Source of the DNA: Hevea brasiliensis
Lineage: Eukaryota > Streptophyta > Magnoliopsida > Malpighiales > Euphorbiaceae
DNA length: 64,000 bases
Assembly (NCBI RefSeq): GCF_030052815.1
Contig: NC_079503.1
Location: 60,368,735 to 60,432,734 of the forward strand
Direction: 5' to 3'
Shown here: in pieces, positions 46,396 to 60,555 of the stretch
Numbering within the stretch: the first letter of the stretch is position 1
How the letters are laid out: each line of letters begins with the position of its first letter
Position numbers and translations under genes: made by a program
Notes under the pieces: generated by a model
Database searches by the model: none
What the model saw: only the letters and a program-made list of their open reading frames with translations
Told to the model about the DNA's origin: nothing

Positions 46396-48117
46396 TGCCG
46401 ACTCCCCACTTGGGTGTCTACCACATGTGCCAAGTAGGCTTCACACCCCTTTCGATCATTTTTACGGCTAGTGCGGCGAAATGATGTTTGATGGCAATAA
46501 CGCCTTTCCCCATGTATTACCACATCAGCATCGAGGAAGGCCAAAAGTGATCTTGACCTCTGATCAATCATGGCATGATGCCTAGCTAACCAATCCATGC
46601 CCAAGATGATATCATAATCTCTGAAGGGCATTTCAATGAGATCAGACAGAAAAGTGTGTCCTTGGATCACCAAAGGACAATCCCTATATATTCTATTAAC
46701 CCTGACCTCCTGTCCTAGCGGACTTGTTACAAACACATCAAAATCCATTTTTGTACATGGAACAACAATGCAATCAATGATGCTAGCACTCACATAAGAA
46801 TGGGTAGAACCCGGGTCAAATAACACAAACACATCTTGGTTAAAAATTGAGAAGGTACCAGCCACAACATCAGATGTCTCGGCCTCTTCCCTCTGTCTCA
46901 TTGCATAGACTCTGACCGGAGCACTGTCTTGCTCTGAATGTTTCATTGTACCTTGGCTGCCTGCTGGGCTACCTCTACCCCTGCCTCTACCTCTGCTGGG
47001 TGGTTGTGAACTTCTAGTGACAGGGCTCTGAACCGACCCTTCTGCAGTAGTAGGAGGTGGTCCAACCCTGCGACTACTGGTGCAGTCCTTGGCAAAGTGT
47101 CCTGTGCCTCCACAGTTATAACAGGCTCCAATAGCCTTGTAGCATATCCCACCATGATTTCTTCCACAAGTTTCACATTGGCAGGGAGGATAGGAACCTC
47201 TGGTCCTCTGCTGATCAGATAGGGGAGGCTTCTGTCCTGAATATCTTCCCCTACCAGACTTCTTGCCACCTCTGCCATGTCCCCCATAGTTCTTCCTCTT
47301 TCCAGTAGGACCACTAGAACTCTGTTCTACAGATTTTCCCTCTTTCTCTGTCTTCTCTGATTTCTTTTTCTCATGAGCAGCTTCAAACTCAATTCTTTCC
47401 AACTCTAGGGCTTGAGAAACAAGTTCAGAGAAGTTAGTGTGTTTGAATCCGACTACTTGTAATCTGATACTGGGCTTCAAGCTAGTTTCAAACCCCTTGC
47501 ATCTCTCCCTGCTTGTAGCAAGTAAACTTACTGCATAATGGCTCAGGCGGGAGAATTCTCTTTCATACTAGGCCACTGATCTGCTCCCCTGTTTCAGACT
47601 TAGGAACTCTTATAGCTTCTGGTCTACATAAGCAACAGGGACATATTTTTGCCTGAATTCCCTGAGAAAGTCATTCCATGTTAGCACTGCAGGTTCTACC
47701 AGACTGTGGGGAATGGTTTTCCACCAGTGATAAGCATCCCCTTGTAACAAAGATACAGAGTATTCAAATCTGAGCTCCTCTGTGCAATGCAGTTTCTTGA
47801 TTACCCTATCCATCCTTTCTAACCACTGTTTAGCCTCTAGAGGATCTACTGTCCCCCTTAACTCTGTAGCCCCATATTTCATCAATTTGTCATACTGCCT
47901 AGTAGGAGACTGTGGTTGTACAACTGGTGTCTGCATTGGGACTTGAGTAGGCACATTACCAGCCATTTGTTGGAACATTGCAGCCATCTGTGGCGAGCGG
48001 AAAGCTGCAGATCGCAGGGGCTGGTGTTGCTGAACCACTGACATTGTGTAGGGTTGGGGCATCCCCTTGCACCTCAGCCTCAATAGATTGATCGACTGAA
48101 CGATCACCCTCTTCCAT
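46392..48117 (-). pseudogene. Family C gag and protease (minus strand), interrupted
   Basis: I take the ATG at 48115-48117 (MEEGDRSVDQS) as the start because the related gag at 39655 begins in the same way. A frameshift near 48000 leads to QMAAMFQQMAG, then the capsid-like part with AKQWLERM and YHWWKT (about 47730). Two stops (about 47570-47610) interrupt the segment before the frame 47480-46392. That frame carries KPSIRLQV, a basic linker, a cysteine-rich run (CQCETCGRNHGGICY), the zinc knuckle CYNCGGTGHFAKDC (about 47085-47130) and an aspartic protease with active site DPGSTHSY (about 46800) plus ILGMDWLARH. Protease joins pol through a one-base frame change near 46393. Gag would form the particle and bind RNA. 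Confidence 0.9.
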
Positions 48118-48290
48118 AGTCACTGCGAGGATTTTAGATCTCCTGAACAAATAACACAAGGAGATTTCCTCCCGTTAGTGCATATTTATAATGTAATGTA
48201 CTGTATGTATCAAACAATGATATTGAGCAGTTGTACTATGAAGAAAGAAAGGTTATTCAAGTAACATGTGAAAATAGAATTTAAAAACTA

Positions 48291-48302
48291 GCTCTGATAC
48301 CA
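48291..48302 (-). promoter_or_regulatory. Primer binding site, initiator-Met tRNA (family C)
   Basis: Minus strand TGGTATCAGAGC, eight bases inside the 5' LTR; intact. Confidence 0.93.
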
Positions 48303-48310
48303 CTAAAACA

Positions 48311-51300
48311 TGTCACACCCTACCCCTCTGTAAGGCATAACATGATCCCGTAGTATACCTAATGAATTACCAACTCCGTCTACTGATAACCCATTAAATA
48401 CACTACAAGGGATTTTAAAAACTTTTCTTACTTCTTTTATAGTGGTGAGCACTATTTACAGGTGTTAAAAACCTTTTTGAACTGAAGCGATAGAACTAAC
48501 ACATTTGAGTTATTTGGAATTTCTGTAAAAATTTTGGCAGAGTGCCATCTGTATTTTGGATAAAACAGTTCTTCAGAAAACCTGTAAAAAGCACTTCAAT
48601 ATATATTTCCAAATCTCAACTCCAACATGTTTCTCAACACAATATATTTCTCAACTCAAATCCATAGTAATTTTTCAAAGACTGAGATAAGGAAATACAA
48701 TACAATTTTTACAAGTCAAAATAACTCATAATTATTTTACAACTTCAAGGTACAATTTGAATTTACAACTGCTCAAAATCAAAAATAATATGTACATACA
48801 GTGAACATACATTACAGTACAAAATACAAAATGTGGTATACTCGTTATACCCGAAAATCTTTCGCTGGAGGTACTAGCAGCCTAGTCTGCTGCCCTGTCT
48901 GTCTGTCTACCTGCGACAGCAATAAAAAGCTATCGCTGAGATAATGTCTCAGTGGTGCACAACATTAACCAAATACAACTTTAAATCACAATTCATAAAT
49001 CATTTAAATGATGGATATGTAAAATCATAGTTAAATTCAAGACAATGAGTGTCAGAAGGAATTTAACACAATATCACAATAAATCTCAGAGATCAAAACA
49101 TAGTTAGCTTCAAAAGACAGTGAATGTCAATAAGGATTTAACTCCATTTCACAATCTCATAATACAAATCAATAAATCACACACATAGCTTAATCATGTT
49201 CCAAAGTTCAATTCGTCCCAAAAGTCAATGACTAATGAGGAATAACATAGCTAGCTAGCAAAAATATGAGTACTCATCCAATTCGTCCTCAATAGGCACA
49301 CACCTCAACACTTCAGCCAGAGAGGGAATTCAATTCGTCCCACTAGACAAGCTAGCGAGGAATACAATCAATATACATGATAGCTGTGGTTTCAAATCAT
49401 TTCTAATGCTTTTCAATCAATAAGTATCTATCAATATTATTCAAACAATTTTTCATAGTTTCAAACCATTTACAATGCTTTTCAAGCAATAAATATCCAT
49501 CAAATATCATTCAAACAATTTTTCACAGTTTCACAATTCAAAACAACAATATACAAATAGTCATAATTTATTTCAATTGAAAATAATTCAAAAGAAATAG
49601 CTATTGTGCACAAACCTCTGATAACTGTCTCCTAGTCTGGACTCAGTGTTTCCTTCCCTTTCCCTGAGTCTTTACTAACTGAGAAACACAATTTGAAGTG
49701 TTTCAGTACTAAATTAAACTGTCTCTATCGATAATGTTTGATAAGTAATTCACTGAAAGCTATTATTTGCTTAATCACCTAATATATCGACCCTCGATGC
49801 GTTCTAGGTAAATTAGGTTTTAGCGTTACTAATATGTCACATTCTATAGTCTTTTAGGGTTAGTACATGTTACTAATTTCATTTCCTTGTTTAGTGCATT
49901 TTATTGCAACTTGCTGGATTCCGGGATACTAGTTTGACCTAGCCAGACGACCTAGTTTCCTCAGTTTTCGGGTTTTGATCAAAACTACAAACTTATAGAT
50001 CTATGTCTTATGGAACGCGGGCAAAATTTCAGGTCATTCTGAGTTATGTAGACCAAGTTATGATCATTTTACTATTGCTAGTCAAATGGCATCAAATTTG
50101 GTCATTTTAGGTCAATTTTGGTCAACTTTGGTTCGGCCAGTTTTTGGATCCAAATTTGTGCAAGCTGTTTGACTTGCTTATGGTCATTTATGGGCTTTGG
50201 TGTCTTCATAAGACTTGTAGATATGGGTCTTAACTATTCATGGTTAAAATTTCAGATCAATTGGACCTGTTTTGAGTGAGTTATGGCCTAAACACTAACT
50301 ACTGCCCAAATGGTCAGTTTTCAAGCCTCACTTGCACTTAATCCGGATTTGGTCATTTTTCAAGCTACCTTGCAAGCAGAATTTTGGTATGCTTCCTTCA
50401 TGAAAGTTGGCACATTTTGTGCCTAGTTTCACCTCCAATTGGTCTCATACCAATTGGAGTTACACATTTAGAGTTATAGGCTAAAATGCATACTGTCCTT
50501 AAATACATTGCTTAACATCTATCAATTGCACATTTACTTGCTATAAATCCACTTCTCTTACCAATTCTGATTTGGTACATTACCAAAACCATTTATCACT
50601 TCATATTAAAGTCACTTTGGGCAGAATACAAATATCCTCAATACACCAAATGAAACTCTAATTCACAAAGTCCAAATAAAACAATATATATACACATAAC
50701 CACTCCTAATTATACATACAATTTTCACAACCAATTTACATACATATTCATCAATCCTCAATATCACAATTCATCAAATATCTTCATGAATTCAAACATT
50801 CATCAAGGAGTCTCAAGGCTGCCGAAATGCTCCCCATTGCCAAAGTTTCCCATGATTCGTCAACTTCAATTTCAAATGCACAATCACCACATATACATGG
50901 AAATAACTTACTAGGACATTAAATCACCCTACTCAACAAAAATTCCCATCAAATATATGTATGAATATTTCATTAAATATACAACTCCATGGCTGTCCAA
51001 ACTGGATATATCAATAACTCCTCAAAACTTTAAAATTTTCTTCACAAATCAAACACCCATACATGCTTACAAACTTTAACAAAGCAATATTCAAAAACAC
51101 AAACTTACCTATTGTTGGGACTTGTTAAATCTTCACTAAACTTCCTTGATTTTGCTATCAAACTCTTCCTTGTGATGTGGGGATAATCTTTAATGAAGAA
51201 ACCTAGATGTTTAGAGGTGAAATGAAGGAGAGGATGAAGCTTGAAGCAAAACGGCTATGGTGGTTCTCAAGTTTTCCATTTCAGCATGGATGAAGGAATT

Positions 51301-51993
51301 GGAGAAGATGAAGTTGCAAATTGTGTAATGGGTTTACACCTGCCCATTTAGTGTTTAGTTTATTCCGTAGTGGTCCACTTACACAAATTAAATCATATTA
51401 TATGTTTAACTTTCATTTATCCCACATTAAACCCATAATTTTTGCTATTTACTTTATGTACCACCAATTTAATTTTTCATTATATTTTCCAAGTGTAATA
51501 TTATTTATTTTTAATGGACATTTAGGTCAAAAGACAATTCGGGATGTCAAATGACCACAATGCCCCTGTTTGGGTTACATTCCCGATTTTTCGGTAACAC
51601 CGGGTTTTGTCCGTTTTTCGATTTCTCACTTTTCTTTGTACTAATTAATTAATTAATTTTTCTTTGATATTTCTAATGATATTTATACTTCAATAGGGGT
51701 CTCTTTAAGTCCTAAAAATATTTTCCAGGGTTCCCCGCAGTCTAGGGCTAGTCAACGGTCCACTCCGTGACTTCCCGGTGCGGTCACCCATCGCTAGGGT
51801 TCTCGGCTCGTTTAACTTGGTTACCTTTCTTTGCTATTATTTTTCCTTTGTTTTTCTTGTATTTTCTTTTCTTGTATTTTATTATTTTATGTCTCCTCCC
51901 TCATATCAAAGTGTAGTTCTAGGCATCCTAGCTGTCTAGACAACACTGATCACCGGAACAGTAGAACGCACTACCGAACATAGGGGTGTTACA
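48311..51993 (-). mobile_element. Family C 5' LTR (minus strand, 3.68 kb)
   Basis: In plus coordinates it starts TGTCACACCC and ends GGTGTTACA. Hairpin CTGAGA...TCTCAG at 48936-48952; TCCGGAC-type module degenerate at 51931-51963; two copies of the inverse GACCTGAAATTTT block (about 50025 and 50252). The 47-bp minisatellite is absent. The next bases, TGGAT at 51994, belong to a family B-like LTR. Confidence 0.92.
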
Positions 51994-54900
51994 TGGATTT
52001 TTTTCGTAAATTTTATAGAAAATCCGGCAGAGTGCCAGCTGTAAATTGGAAAAACAGTTCTTCTGAACCTTTTAAAAACACTTCCAATATAATTTCCAAA
52101 TCCAAACTCTATTATACACATTTCAAGTCAATCTCAAAATTTCAATCTCAAATCACAATACTATTTTTAAAACTTTTCTGTTTACTTCATCACTTGAAGC
52201 ATATTCATAAATATTTCTCAACATTTCATTTATCAACATATATTATGCAAAAAATTTCAATAATATGAAATTTCATATATTTACATTAATACATAATTAC
52301 AAGAGTTTATAGTTACAATGCAAACTAATACAAAATGCCAAAATACAAAATGCTCCCAAAATCCTATGTCCTACAATATGCACTGCAGGTGTGAGGTGAC
52401 TCGGGACTCTGCATGCAAATCTAAAGGCTCACCGGGTCTGATGTCTGCTGGGCTCACCAGCTAGGTCTCTAGTACCTGCTCGTGGCAAAAGCGATGCGCT
52501 AAGTAATTCTACTTAGTGGTGACAATATAAAATAAAATAAAATAAAATAAAATGAATATTCAGAATGTGTGTTTACATTTTTTGTAGGCTTAACTTCTGA
52601 TATTATTTGCATTATTATTCGATTAAAATTTGGAAGGTTTATTATCATTGCCCGAGTAACCCATACTAATTGACTGGACTGGATAAACGAGTAAACTGGC
52701 ACTGGGTACTAAGTACCTCGGACCATCACACCATCGGTCACATTGTGTCTCCCGGTGTGCAACAGAACAGCTAATAAGTTGTAATAATTATAGGGGTTAA
52801 AACCCAAGTGTAATAATTCAAATAACATAGCCAAAGGCTATTATGTCACAGAATGGCATGGGAAGCCATGAAACATAGAATGGCATGAAGCCATATGCAG
52901 TACTGCTAACAGAACCCTATTGGCATGCCAAGCTATCCAAACCAATCTTGTTAGGTATACTAGGACATTTCACACTTTTAAGTTTCACAATTTTTGGAAT
53001 TTAAGTTTTAGTGTTACTATTCCATTCATTGGTCAATAAAAATGCTGACTTTTGCATAGGCAATAGGTACATCGGTTTTAATATCATCAACATACCATAT
53101 TTTGCATTCAAAATTTGTTGGTATTGGTTGCCAATACCATTTCTAAGCTTAATGTTAGTTGGGCAGAATTTTTACTTTTTATGCCTTGTTTTTACTGTTC
53201 CATTGGTCAATATTATAGTGGGAATTTGGCAAACTGATCAACATGAAAGTTGTTCCTTATTTTGTCTAGTTGCATTTCCTTTTTTGAATCACTCCATTTG
53301 GAGTTTTGTAGCTCAAGTTATGGTCCAAAAACCACAACTGCCCAGATTGAAATTCTGTCCAAAATTTCTGGACTGACCATATCTACAGTGCAATGAATAG
53401 TGACTGCAACTCACCTTTTGAATATGTTCTGGTCATAATTTGGGTAAGGGTTTTTTATGAAAGTTGTTGGTCTATATCTCAGCTTTTTTCTGGTAAAATT
53501 TCAGGTCAATTAGACCTTTCTACACTGATTTATGGCCAAATGACCAAACACTGTTTATTTGGTCATTTTGCCCAGGTAGACTGCAGGTCACCCGAATTAG
53601 GGCAAGCTTTTTGTCCACTTGGTTTGGTTTTATGGGCATGGTTTCTTCACCAAAGTTGTGCCATTATATGTCTACTTTCATGTCCAATTGGCCTTGCACC
53701 AATTGAACCTCTACAATTCAAGTTATGGCTGCCCAAACCTACTGGACTCATGTCCAATTCTGCAGGTCACCTAGGGCAGCCACACCAAACCCAAATCCCA
53801 TCACTCAACACACTTCATTTTTGGTTTAAACAGAACTAAATGGTCACTAATTGACCATTAAAACTCACTTTAACTATTACATGATCAAAGTCTCCATTTT
53901 ATACCCTAACCCTAACCCATTCCATCTCAATTCATGCATTCACTTACCTTTCACCATTCTAAATAATAGGTTAGTGTTATGGGCAGCCACAATACCAAAT
54001 TTATTCAAGTAAAACAATCAAAACCCTACCCTTCACATAGCTACTGAAAATGGAGGTTTACATAATCATCAATTTCATTTAAGTTTCTCTCATTTTCTAG
54101 CTCAATTTTTGTCCCTAAACATGCATTTCAAAAAGAAAGCAAGGATTGGTCACTAACCTCTAAGGAGTGAGCTTTCCAACTTGCTTAAGTTCTTCCTTTC
54201 CTTTTATTTTTGCTCCCAAAAGACTCACCAAGTTGATAGAATAAATTTTTGTGTTGGGAAATTTAAGTTTTAATGGATGGAAACCTAAGAAATCAAGCTT
54301 GGTAAATCTTGGTTATGGAGGGCTATGGTGAAGGTGTGTGTGACGGCAAAGAGAGAAAGAAGAAGAGAGGTTCTGATTTTTGTTTCCTTCTCCATCCCAT
54401 TTTATCTCTTTTAAATAGAGTTATGCCATGTGTCAATGTTAGATTGAGTGGGAGAACTTTAATGACATCATTATGATGTCATAATGCTATTTTCTTTCAT
54501 TTCTTCTCCATTTCTTGTCTAATTAATTTCAATTAAATTTTTAACAATATTTATTCATATTTTATGTTATATAAATTATTTATTTAACTGGAAAAGTTGG
54601 CCAAAAATCATCTCTGAAGATGAAATGACCAAAATACCCTCCGTTTGGCTTAACGGGCCAAAATTGTCTGTACCGATTGAAGAATTTTTCTAAGTATTTT
54701 CTTAGCATTCCAATGCCATAAGAACCTCAATGACCCTTCTCTAGAGTCCTAATAATTATTTTATAATTTTTCCCCCGGGTCTAGGGCTTCTAGTTGCTAG
54801 AATCGCAACTCTCACTAGGTTACCCATAGCTAGGGCACCGGCTCATTTAACTTGGTCGTATTTTATTTCTAAAATTTTTTCTAAATTTTTCTTATTAATA

Positions 54901-55022
54901 TTTGAGTTAATTATGGTTCCTCACTTTAGTTTAAATATTTTTCCGGACGTTCTAGCTATCCGGACTGATACTGATCACCAAAATAGTAGACTGTACGGAC
55001 TAGCTAAAGTGAGGATGTTACA
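51994..55022 (-). mobile_element. Family B-like LTR, 3' end missing (minus strand)
   Basis: It aligns with 11760-14704: the same order of CCGGCAGAGTGCC (about 52024), hairpin (52499-52516), CTCCATTTGGAG block (about 53290) and start module (54954-54989), ending GGATGTTACA. About 150 bp at the LTR 3' end are gone where the family C LTR abuts. It is more diverged than the two family B LTRs are from each other. Confidence 0.82.
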
Positions 55023-56959
55023 TAAATGACTTAATGAACATTTAAGTTATGTGAGTATATAGTTAAGATTTGTATTCCCATTACTAGTAGGTCTAATAAA
55101 ATATAAGTAATACCACTTGAATATAAAATGACATTAACCTAGATGGATTGTTGAGTATAAATGGGATGAGGTTTACATTATGATTTATGTTTCCATTACA
55201 AATAAGATAATAACACCTTGTATGAGTTATGAATTCATATAATATTGTAATGAATAAATGAATCACATGAAAATATGAATGAAACATTAGTTTTCTTCAT
55301 AAGAGAAAGGAAGAATGTTTTGAGTACAATGGTACATGAACACCATTGTTATGAATTGTGATCAATATGAATGATGTAAAGAATGTATGAATATTATGAT
55401 GAATGTATAAATTATGGAATTTATCATGAAATAATAAAGTCATAAAACACAATATATTAATATTTAATGATATTATGAGCCCTTATATTGCCTAGACATG
55501 TGTGTCAGATTAGAAAGATTGGCATGCCAATAGGGTATTATTTTAGCAGTACTGCGAAAGGCTTTATGCCTGTATTCATGGCTTTATGCCCGCATTCATG
55601 GCTTTTACGCCCGATTATGTGTTATCATGGCTTTTTAGCCATACTGACTGCATACGTGATTGACGTTCCACGTCCCATGGTATGATGGCCCGAGGCACCG
55701 CGGTGTCCAGTGCCAATGACCCGTTATCCAGTTTAGTCAGCCTGTCATAGGTTACTTGGGCAGTGAAATTTATTAAAATAAGTTAAGAATATTAGTAATT
55801 AAAAATATTAAAAATTAAATAAAATAAATGAGTAAGATGACCTAAAATAAATTAGAATAGTTATTTATTAGAAAGAATCGAAATGAACTGGACCGATATT
55901 AAAATTTACTTATTATGAGATAATCTGAGATAACCTAGCAAGTATTGAGAAAATGCTAAAAGATTAGCAAAGAAAATTATAACATAAATAAATATTACAA
56001 ATGTGACTTATATAATAATATAAGAATAAATTTATTATTTTTAGATCATTTTTCTTTATACATTATTACTATACATTGGCGAAATAAACACTTCTAAGGA
56101 AGACTAAATTAGGATAAAACATATTAAATTTTAGAAACCACATGTGAAGTATAAATAAATCTTAATTATCCGAATTTTGTTTCTATCTTTATTTGTATAT
56201 TATTTCCTTGTTATGTTATTGCACCACTAAGCAGCAATGCTTAGCGCAATGGAATTGTTTCCTTCGCGCAGGTACTAAAGCTAGAACCCAATGGACGTTT
56301 GACCGGGAATTTTGGGAGTTCTGATCTGCAGAAGTATCTGAAGTATTCAAGGTTGTCACCTCCTCAGCAATGCATGTAGATAGGGCCCATATAGATCATA
56401 TTTATATTTTGTATAAAATGCTTACATAGTGTATTGTAATGTATATTATGAACAGGTAATTAATAGGAATGCGATGTAAATTAATAAATTAGCTTTTTGT
56501 AATTAATTTATATATCATGTAAATTATGAAATTTTGTAATTATTTTGTAAATTATATAAATTAAGGAAATTTGAAAATTTTGCTTATGTAATTTGAGAAT
56601 GTTTACATATGAATTGAGTATGAATGAAAATGTATGGAAATGATTATGAAATTGAAATGTATGGATGAGATTTGAAATATGAGAAAATTATGAGAATGAT
56701 TGATGAGATAATTATGATTAGCATGGATAACATTTTATTTTGAAAATATTGTTGAATTTCAAACAGGTGAATATTGAAATACAACAAACGATAATAAAAT
56801 AGGGAAAATTCCGCAGGTTTCTCCGTCGAAAAATAATTGATATCAAATTAAACGAATTCAAAATTATTAAAAAAATAAAGTAAGATATGTTAGGGTGCTC
56901 CAGCACCGATTGTAGCACGCCTTGCTCGGCTACACTATAGTCGGGTGAGGGGTGTTACA
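55023..56959 (+). mobile_element. Family B-like LTR, 3' part only (plus strand)
   Basis: It has the CATGGCTTTATGCC repeats (about 55556-55640), the GGCCCGAGGCACC block (about 55687), the hairpin CTAAGCAGCAATGCTTAG (56227-56244) and an end GGGGTGTTACA. The order matches family B LTRs in plus orientation. Its 5' part is missing. Confidence 0.75.
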
Positions 56960-58004
56960 CAGGCATGTTCGGAAAAGTTTGTGTCATGATCTAAGTTGTG
57001 TTATTGATTGGCAAAACTGTGTTATTTATTTATTTGATCAAATTGTGTTATTGATTGGCAACACCGTGTTATTCAGTTATTTGATCAAATTGTGTTATTG
57101 ATTGGCAAAACTGTGTTATTCAGTTATTTGATCAAATTGTGTCATTGATTGGCAAAATTGTTTTATTCAATTGTTTAATTAAATTTGTGTTATATGAACT
57201 TTGTAAATTGTGAGATAGAATTGTGAACTATTTGATTTGTAAATTGTCAATAAAAGTTTTATAAATCGCATTTCAAATTGTTATTGTGCACCACTGAGTA
57301 AATTTAACTCAACGATAGATTTTCATTGCTGTCGTAGGTAGACAGACTAACAGGGCAGCAGACTAGGCTGCTTGTACGACATTTTGAGATTTCATCGGGT
57401 ATACTGAGTATACCATATTTTGTATTTTGTGCTGTAATATATGTTCACTGTATGTATATATTGTTCTTGGTTTTGAGCAGTTGTAAATTAAAATTGTACA
57501 TTAAAGTTGTACATTAAAGTTGTACATTAAAGTTGTAAACTAAAATTGTAAACTATTTTGGCCTGTAAAAGTATTGTGATAAATTTATCTTATCTCAGTT
57601 TTTTTTTTTTTTTTTTGGAAACACTGGAAAATTGATTGTTGAACTGAGTTGATAATGTTGAGAAATTTATTGTGTTGAACAAATTATTGGAGTTTGGGAT
57701 TGAGGAATTATATATTTGAAATGATTTTTACAGGTTTTTGAAGAACTGTTTTATTCAAAATACAAATGGCACTCTGCCAAAATTTTTACAGAAATTGTTA
57801 ATACTTCAAATGTGTTATTTAGTTTCACTTTAGTTAAAAAAAAATTTTAACACCTGTCAATAGTGCTCACCACTGCAAAAAGAAGTAAGAAAAGTTTTAA
57901 AATCCCTTGTAGTGTATTTAATGGGTTATCAGTAGATGAAGTTTGTAATTCATTAGATATACTACAGGATCATGTTATGTCTTACGGAGGGGTAGGGTGT
58001 GACA
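56960..58004 (+). mobile_element. Family C LTR, 3' part only (plus strand)
   Basis: It matches 38440-39466 closely, including the four-unit 47-bp array (56996-57183), hairpin (57295-57311) and end GGGTAGGGTGTGACA. The preceding LTR piece appears to have inserted into this LTR near the point that corresponds to 38440. Its 5' part is not present. Confidence 0.88.
56996..57183 (+). repeat. 47-bp minisatellite, four units (second locus)
   Basis: Same unit and copy number as 38477-38664, with scattered substitutions. Confidence 0.93.
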
Positions 58005-60555
58005 ATTCTAAAGATCATATATACCAAATTTCACAATTTTCTAAGCATTCTAACTATTTATTTCCCTCAAATTTCAACAGCCTAAATCCAAAATTCCAAA
58101 ATTCAAATAGCATAGGTTCAAAATTTTATTTCTCCAAATCCAACTATTGAAAAATTCTCAAATTTTAACCATGAATTCTAGACATATTGAATTTAAAAAT
58201 AATCAAAAATCAATGGTTAAAAATCTATCAAACTCACTTGGAAGGATAAAAAATATTGCTACCTTGATCAACTTCAATTCTTGCTCCAATTCTCCTTCTT
58301 TCTCTCTTTCTCTCTTTTCTTCCATTTTCCAGTATCCTAAAAGAAAAATAGCACCAAGGGTGCAAAATAGCAATTTTAAATTTTGAGGGCCCTAATGTTT
58401 CATACAACATATAAACCTTTTATACTATTGCAAAAACATATATTAGCATTACAACACTTGTAACTCAATTGCTAGGAAACCTATTTGCCATTAGGAAACT
58501 TAAACCTTAAACTTTACAAAGGGAGTTTAGGGTTTTACTTGTTCATGTACAGAATCACATTCAACACCTTATCCGGGGAGAGTAGATCACCAAACGTCGA
58601 TCATCTAGTTTGTCCACACGAACAATTTGATCAAAGCACCAAGATCTAGCCAAAACTTCTCTGTGCTTCCTCTCTTTGCCTTGTCCAAGCTTGCACAAGG
58701 AAGAAGTTTAGGGTATTTCTTGGTTTTGAGCTTATAGAAGTATAGAAAAACAATTTTTCTAGCTTTAATTCAAGAGTGACAACTTTTAATTCCTTTTGAA
58801 TTAAACACAAAGAAGAGATGAAAATTTTTTCTCATGAGAAAGGGAGTGAGTCGGCCAAAAAAAGAAGAGAGAGAAAATTTGCTCTTGAAAGATTAACCCT
58901 TAATCTTATCTTTCTCTAACACTTAGAGATATTTATATTGACCAACTTCATCTCTTACCTTATGTATAACTAATCAAGTTTATATTTAAATACTTTAAAT
59001 ATTAACTTGAATATTTTCATTGATTAATTTAATCTCAAGTCATGATAGGGACTTTGCAATCCAATTGCAAACTAAAAATATTAATTTAATTAATTAATCA
59101 AATTAACTATGTTTTGATCTTATTGTTTTTATTGTGTGTGACTTTCTAGGTTCATTACTAATTGACAATGAGAATAATATTAACTCCTTCATATTACTGA
59201 AACTATTCCATGCTTGGAGTGAAATTCTCATATCACTCTTAGCTCTCATAAATCATGGTTGACACCTAGCATAGTGTACCATAACTATCCAACTAGTCAT
59301 GAATTAATCTATACTTAAACTCATGAACCTTGATCATACATACCATGCACTAAAATCTCTCCGTTACAAAATCTCAATTCCAACTTGGGTCATGGTTTGT
59401 GTCAAACCCTAATTGCTTAGAATCATATGTCCTTATATCAATTCTAATTCTTGATTAATAAGACTTTCTAGTCAGAAACTCTTTTCTGACAAAGTCTATC
59501 TATCCTGGCTAGAAACTTAACTTATTAAGAACAATTCAAATGGACATAGGATTTTATCCTTATTTAATTAGGGTAACGAATCCCATCTTGACTAAACACC
59601 TATCTCCATATATAACTATTCGAAGCCAACACACACTCGTATACCCATACCTAGTATGAGTATGTAAGCGGTATCAAACTCAAACTACCTATATATAAGA
59701 TAACCATGTTATCTCAGGTTAAGAGATTATATACACTATTATGGTCTATATGACAATGTATTGATAAGAGTAAACTCTACGTACATGTCATATTCGTGTC
59801 ACTAGTTTAGCCTACTTATCTCATAAGTGCTGACCATGTTTGTCATATGACATGAGACTCATCATTCCATCTCATTAGTATCTCATACTAATCCATGGAA
59901 ACAAATAAGGGTGATAATCTGTTCAGATAAATCATGCCCAATAAGGCATCCTAGATTGTGAACCAAAATTTATAACATTTGTACTATAATGTTCCGTCAC
60001 TTATATTTTTAACACCTTAAGAATGGAACATCTAACAAGCTATTAAAGGACATTTTCAATTAAATATAGACAATTTATATTAAAAGAAAATATACATGCC
60101 ACTAAATAGGAATAAATGTTTATAAGATACAAATTATAAGATATATTCTAAGGCATACTACTAACACATCCTTCCTCACCAGAAAGGTAGAAATTTTCGG
60201 CCATCCTCTTTTCCCTTCCTCTTCTTCTTCTTTTCCCTCTTCTTCTTTCGTTCTTGCTTTCACTTTTTCCCGATTCTTCTTCTTTTGTTATTTCTTTTTT
60301 TTTTTTTTAAGCTACTGTAGAACTTCACATGACCAAAATGAAAGGAAGATGGGCTACCACATGTCCTCTTTATGAAAAATTTTCATTTTGGTCCTTAATA
60401 TTTTGAAAAGTCAATTTTCCACCCAAAAGCTCCTAAAACTTTATTTTTTTAAATCCAACTTGATGTTAAATTTTCTCCCCAAAATTTCATAATTTAATCT
60501 CCAATTTTATAATAACATTTATTATTACTACTATTTCAAAATTTAGGGTGTTACA
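58005..60555 (-). mobile_element. Unassigned gypsy-type LTR, split by a copia LTR
   Basis: The outer pieces (58005-58386 and 60167-60555) are non-coding, rich in pyrimidine runs, and end AGGGTGTTACA, an LTR start on the minus strand (TGTAACACCCT). Continuity across the copia insertion is inferred from orientation and composition only. I cannot see its 3' end as such; a family C LTR end lies directly before it. Confidence 0.5.
58387..60166 (-). mobile_element. Diverged copia LTR (minus strand)
   Basis: It starts at 60166 with TGTTAGTAGTATGCC on the minus strand and follows the copia LTRs of this window with many substitutions and indels (for example 59480-59520 against 1-60, and 59830-59960 against 360-500). 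It is the oldest copia copy here. The low-coordinate end is uncertain; no target duplication was found. Confidence 0.75.

Larger units (their letters stand above)
42502..51993 (-). mobile_element. Family C gypsy element with gag and pol (minus strand), 3' LTR truncated
   Basis: Tekay-type chromovirus on the minus strand: 5' LTR 48311-51993 (3.68 kb), primer site 48291-48302, gag-protease 46392-48117, pol 43495-46395, polypurine tract 43449-43462, and the first 0.95 kb of the 3' LTR (42502-43448). Its LTR ends match the other family C copies but the middle differs. Pol here is the most complete in the window, yet it has stops and lost catalytic residues. Confidence 0.92.

Noticed and set aside
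53011..53839. Two plus-strand frames of 121 and 148 codons
   Set aside because: They lie in a minus-oriented LTR and correspond to the chance frames in the family B LTRs; no domain is visible.
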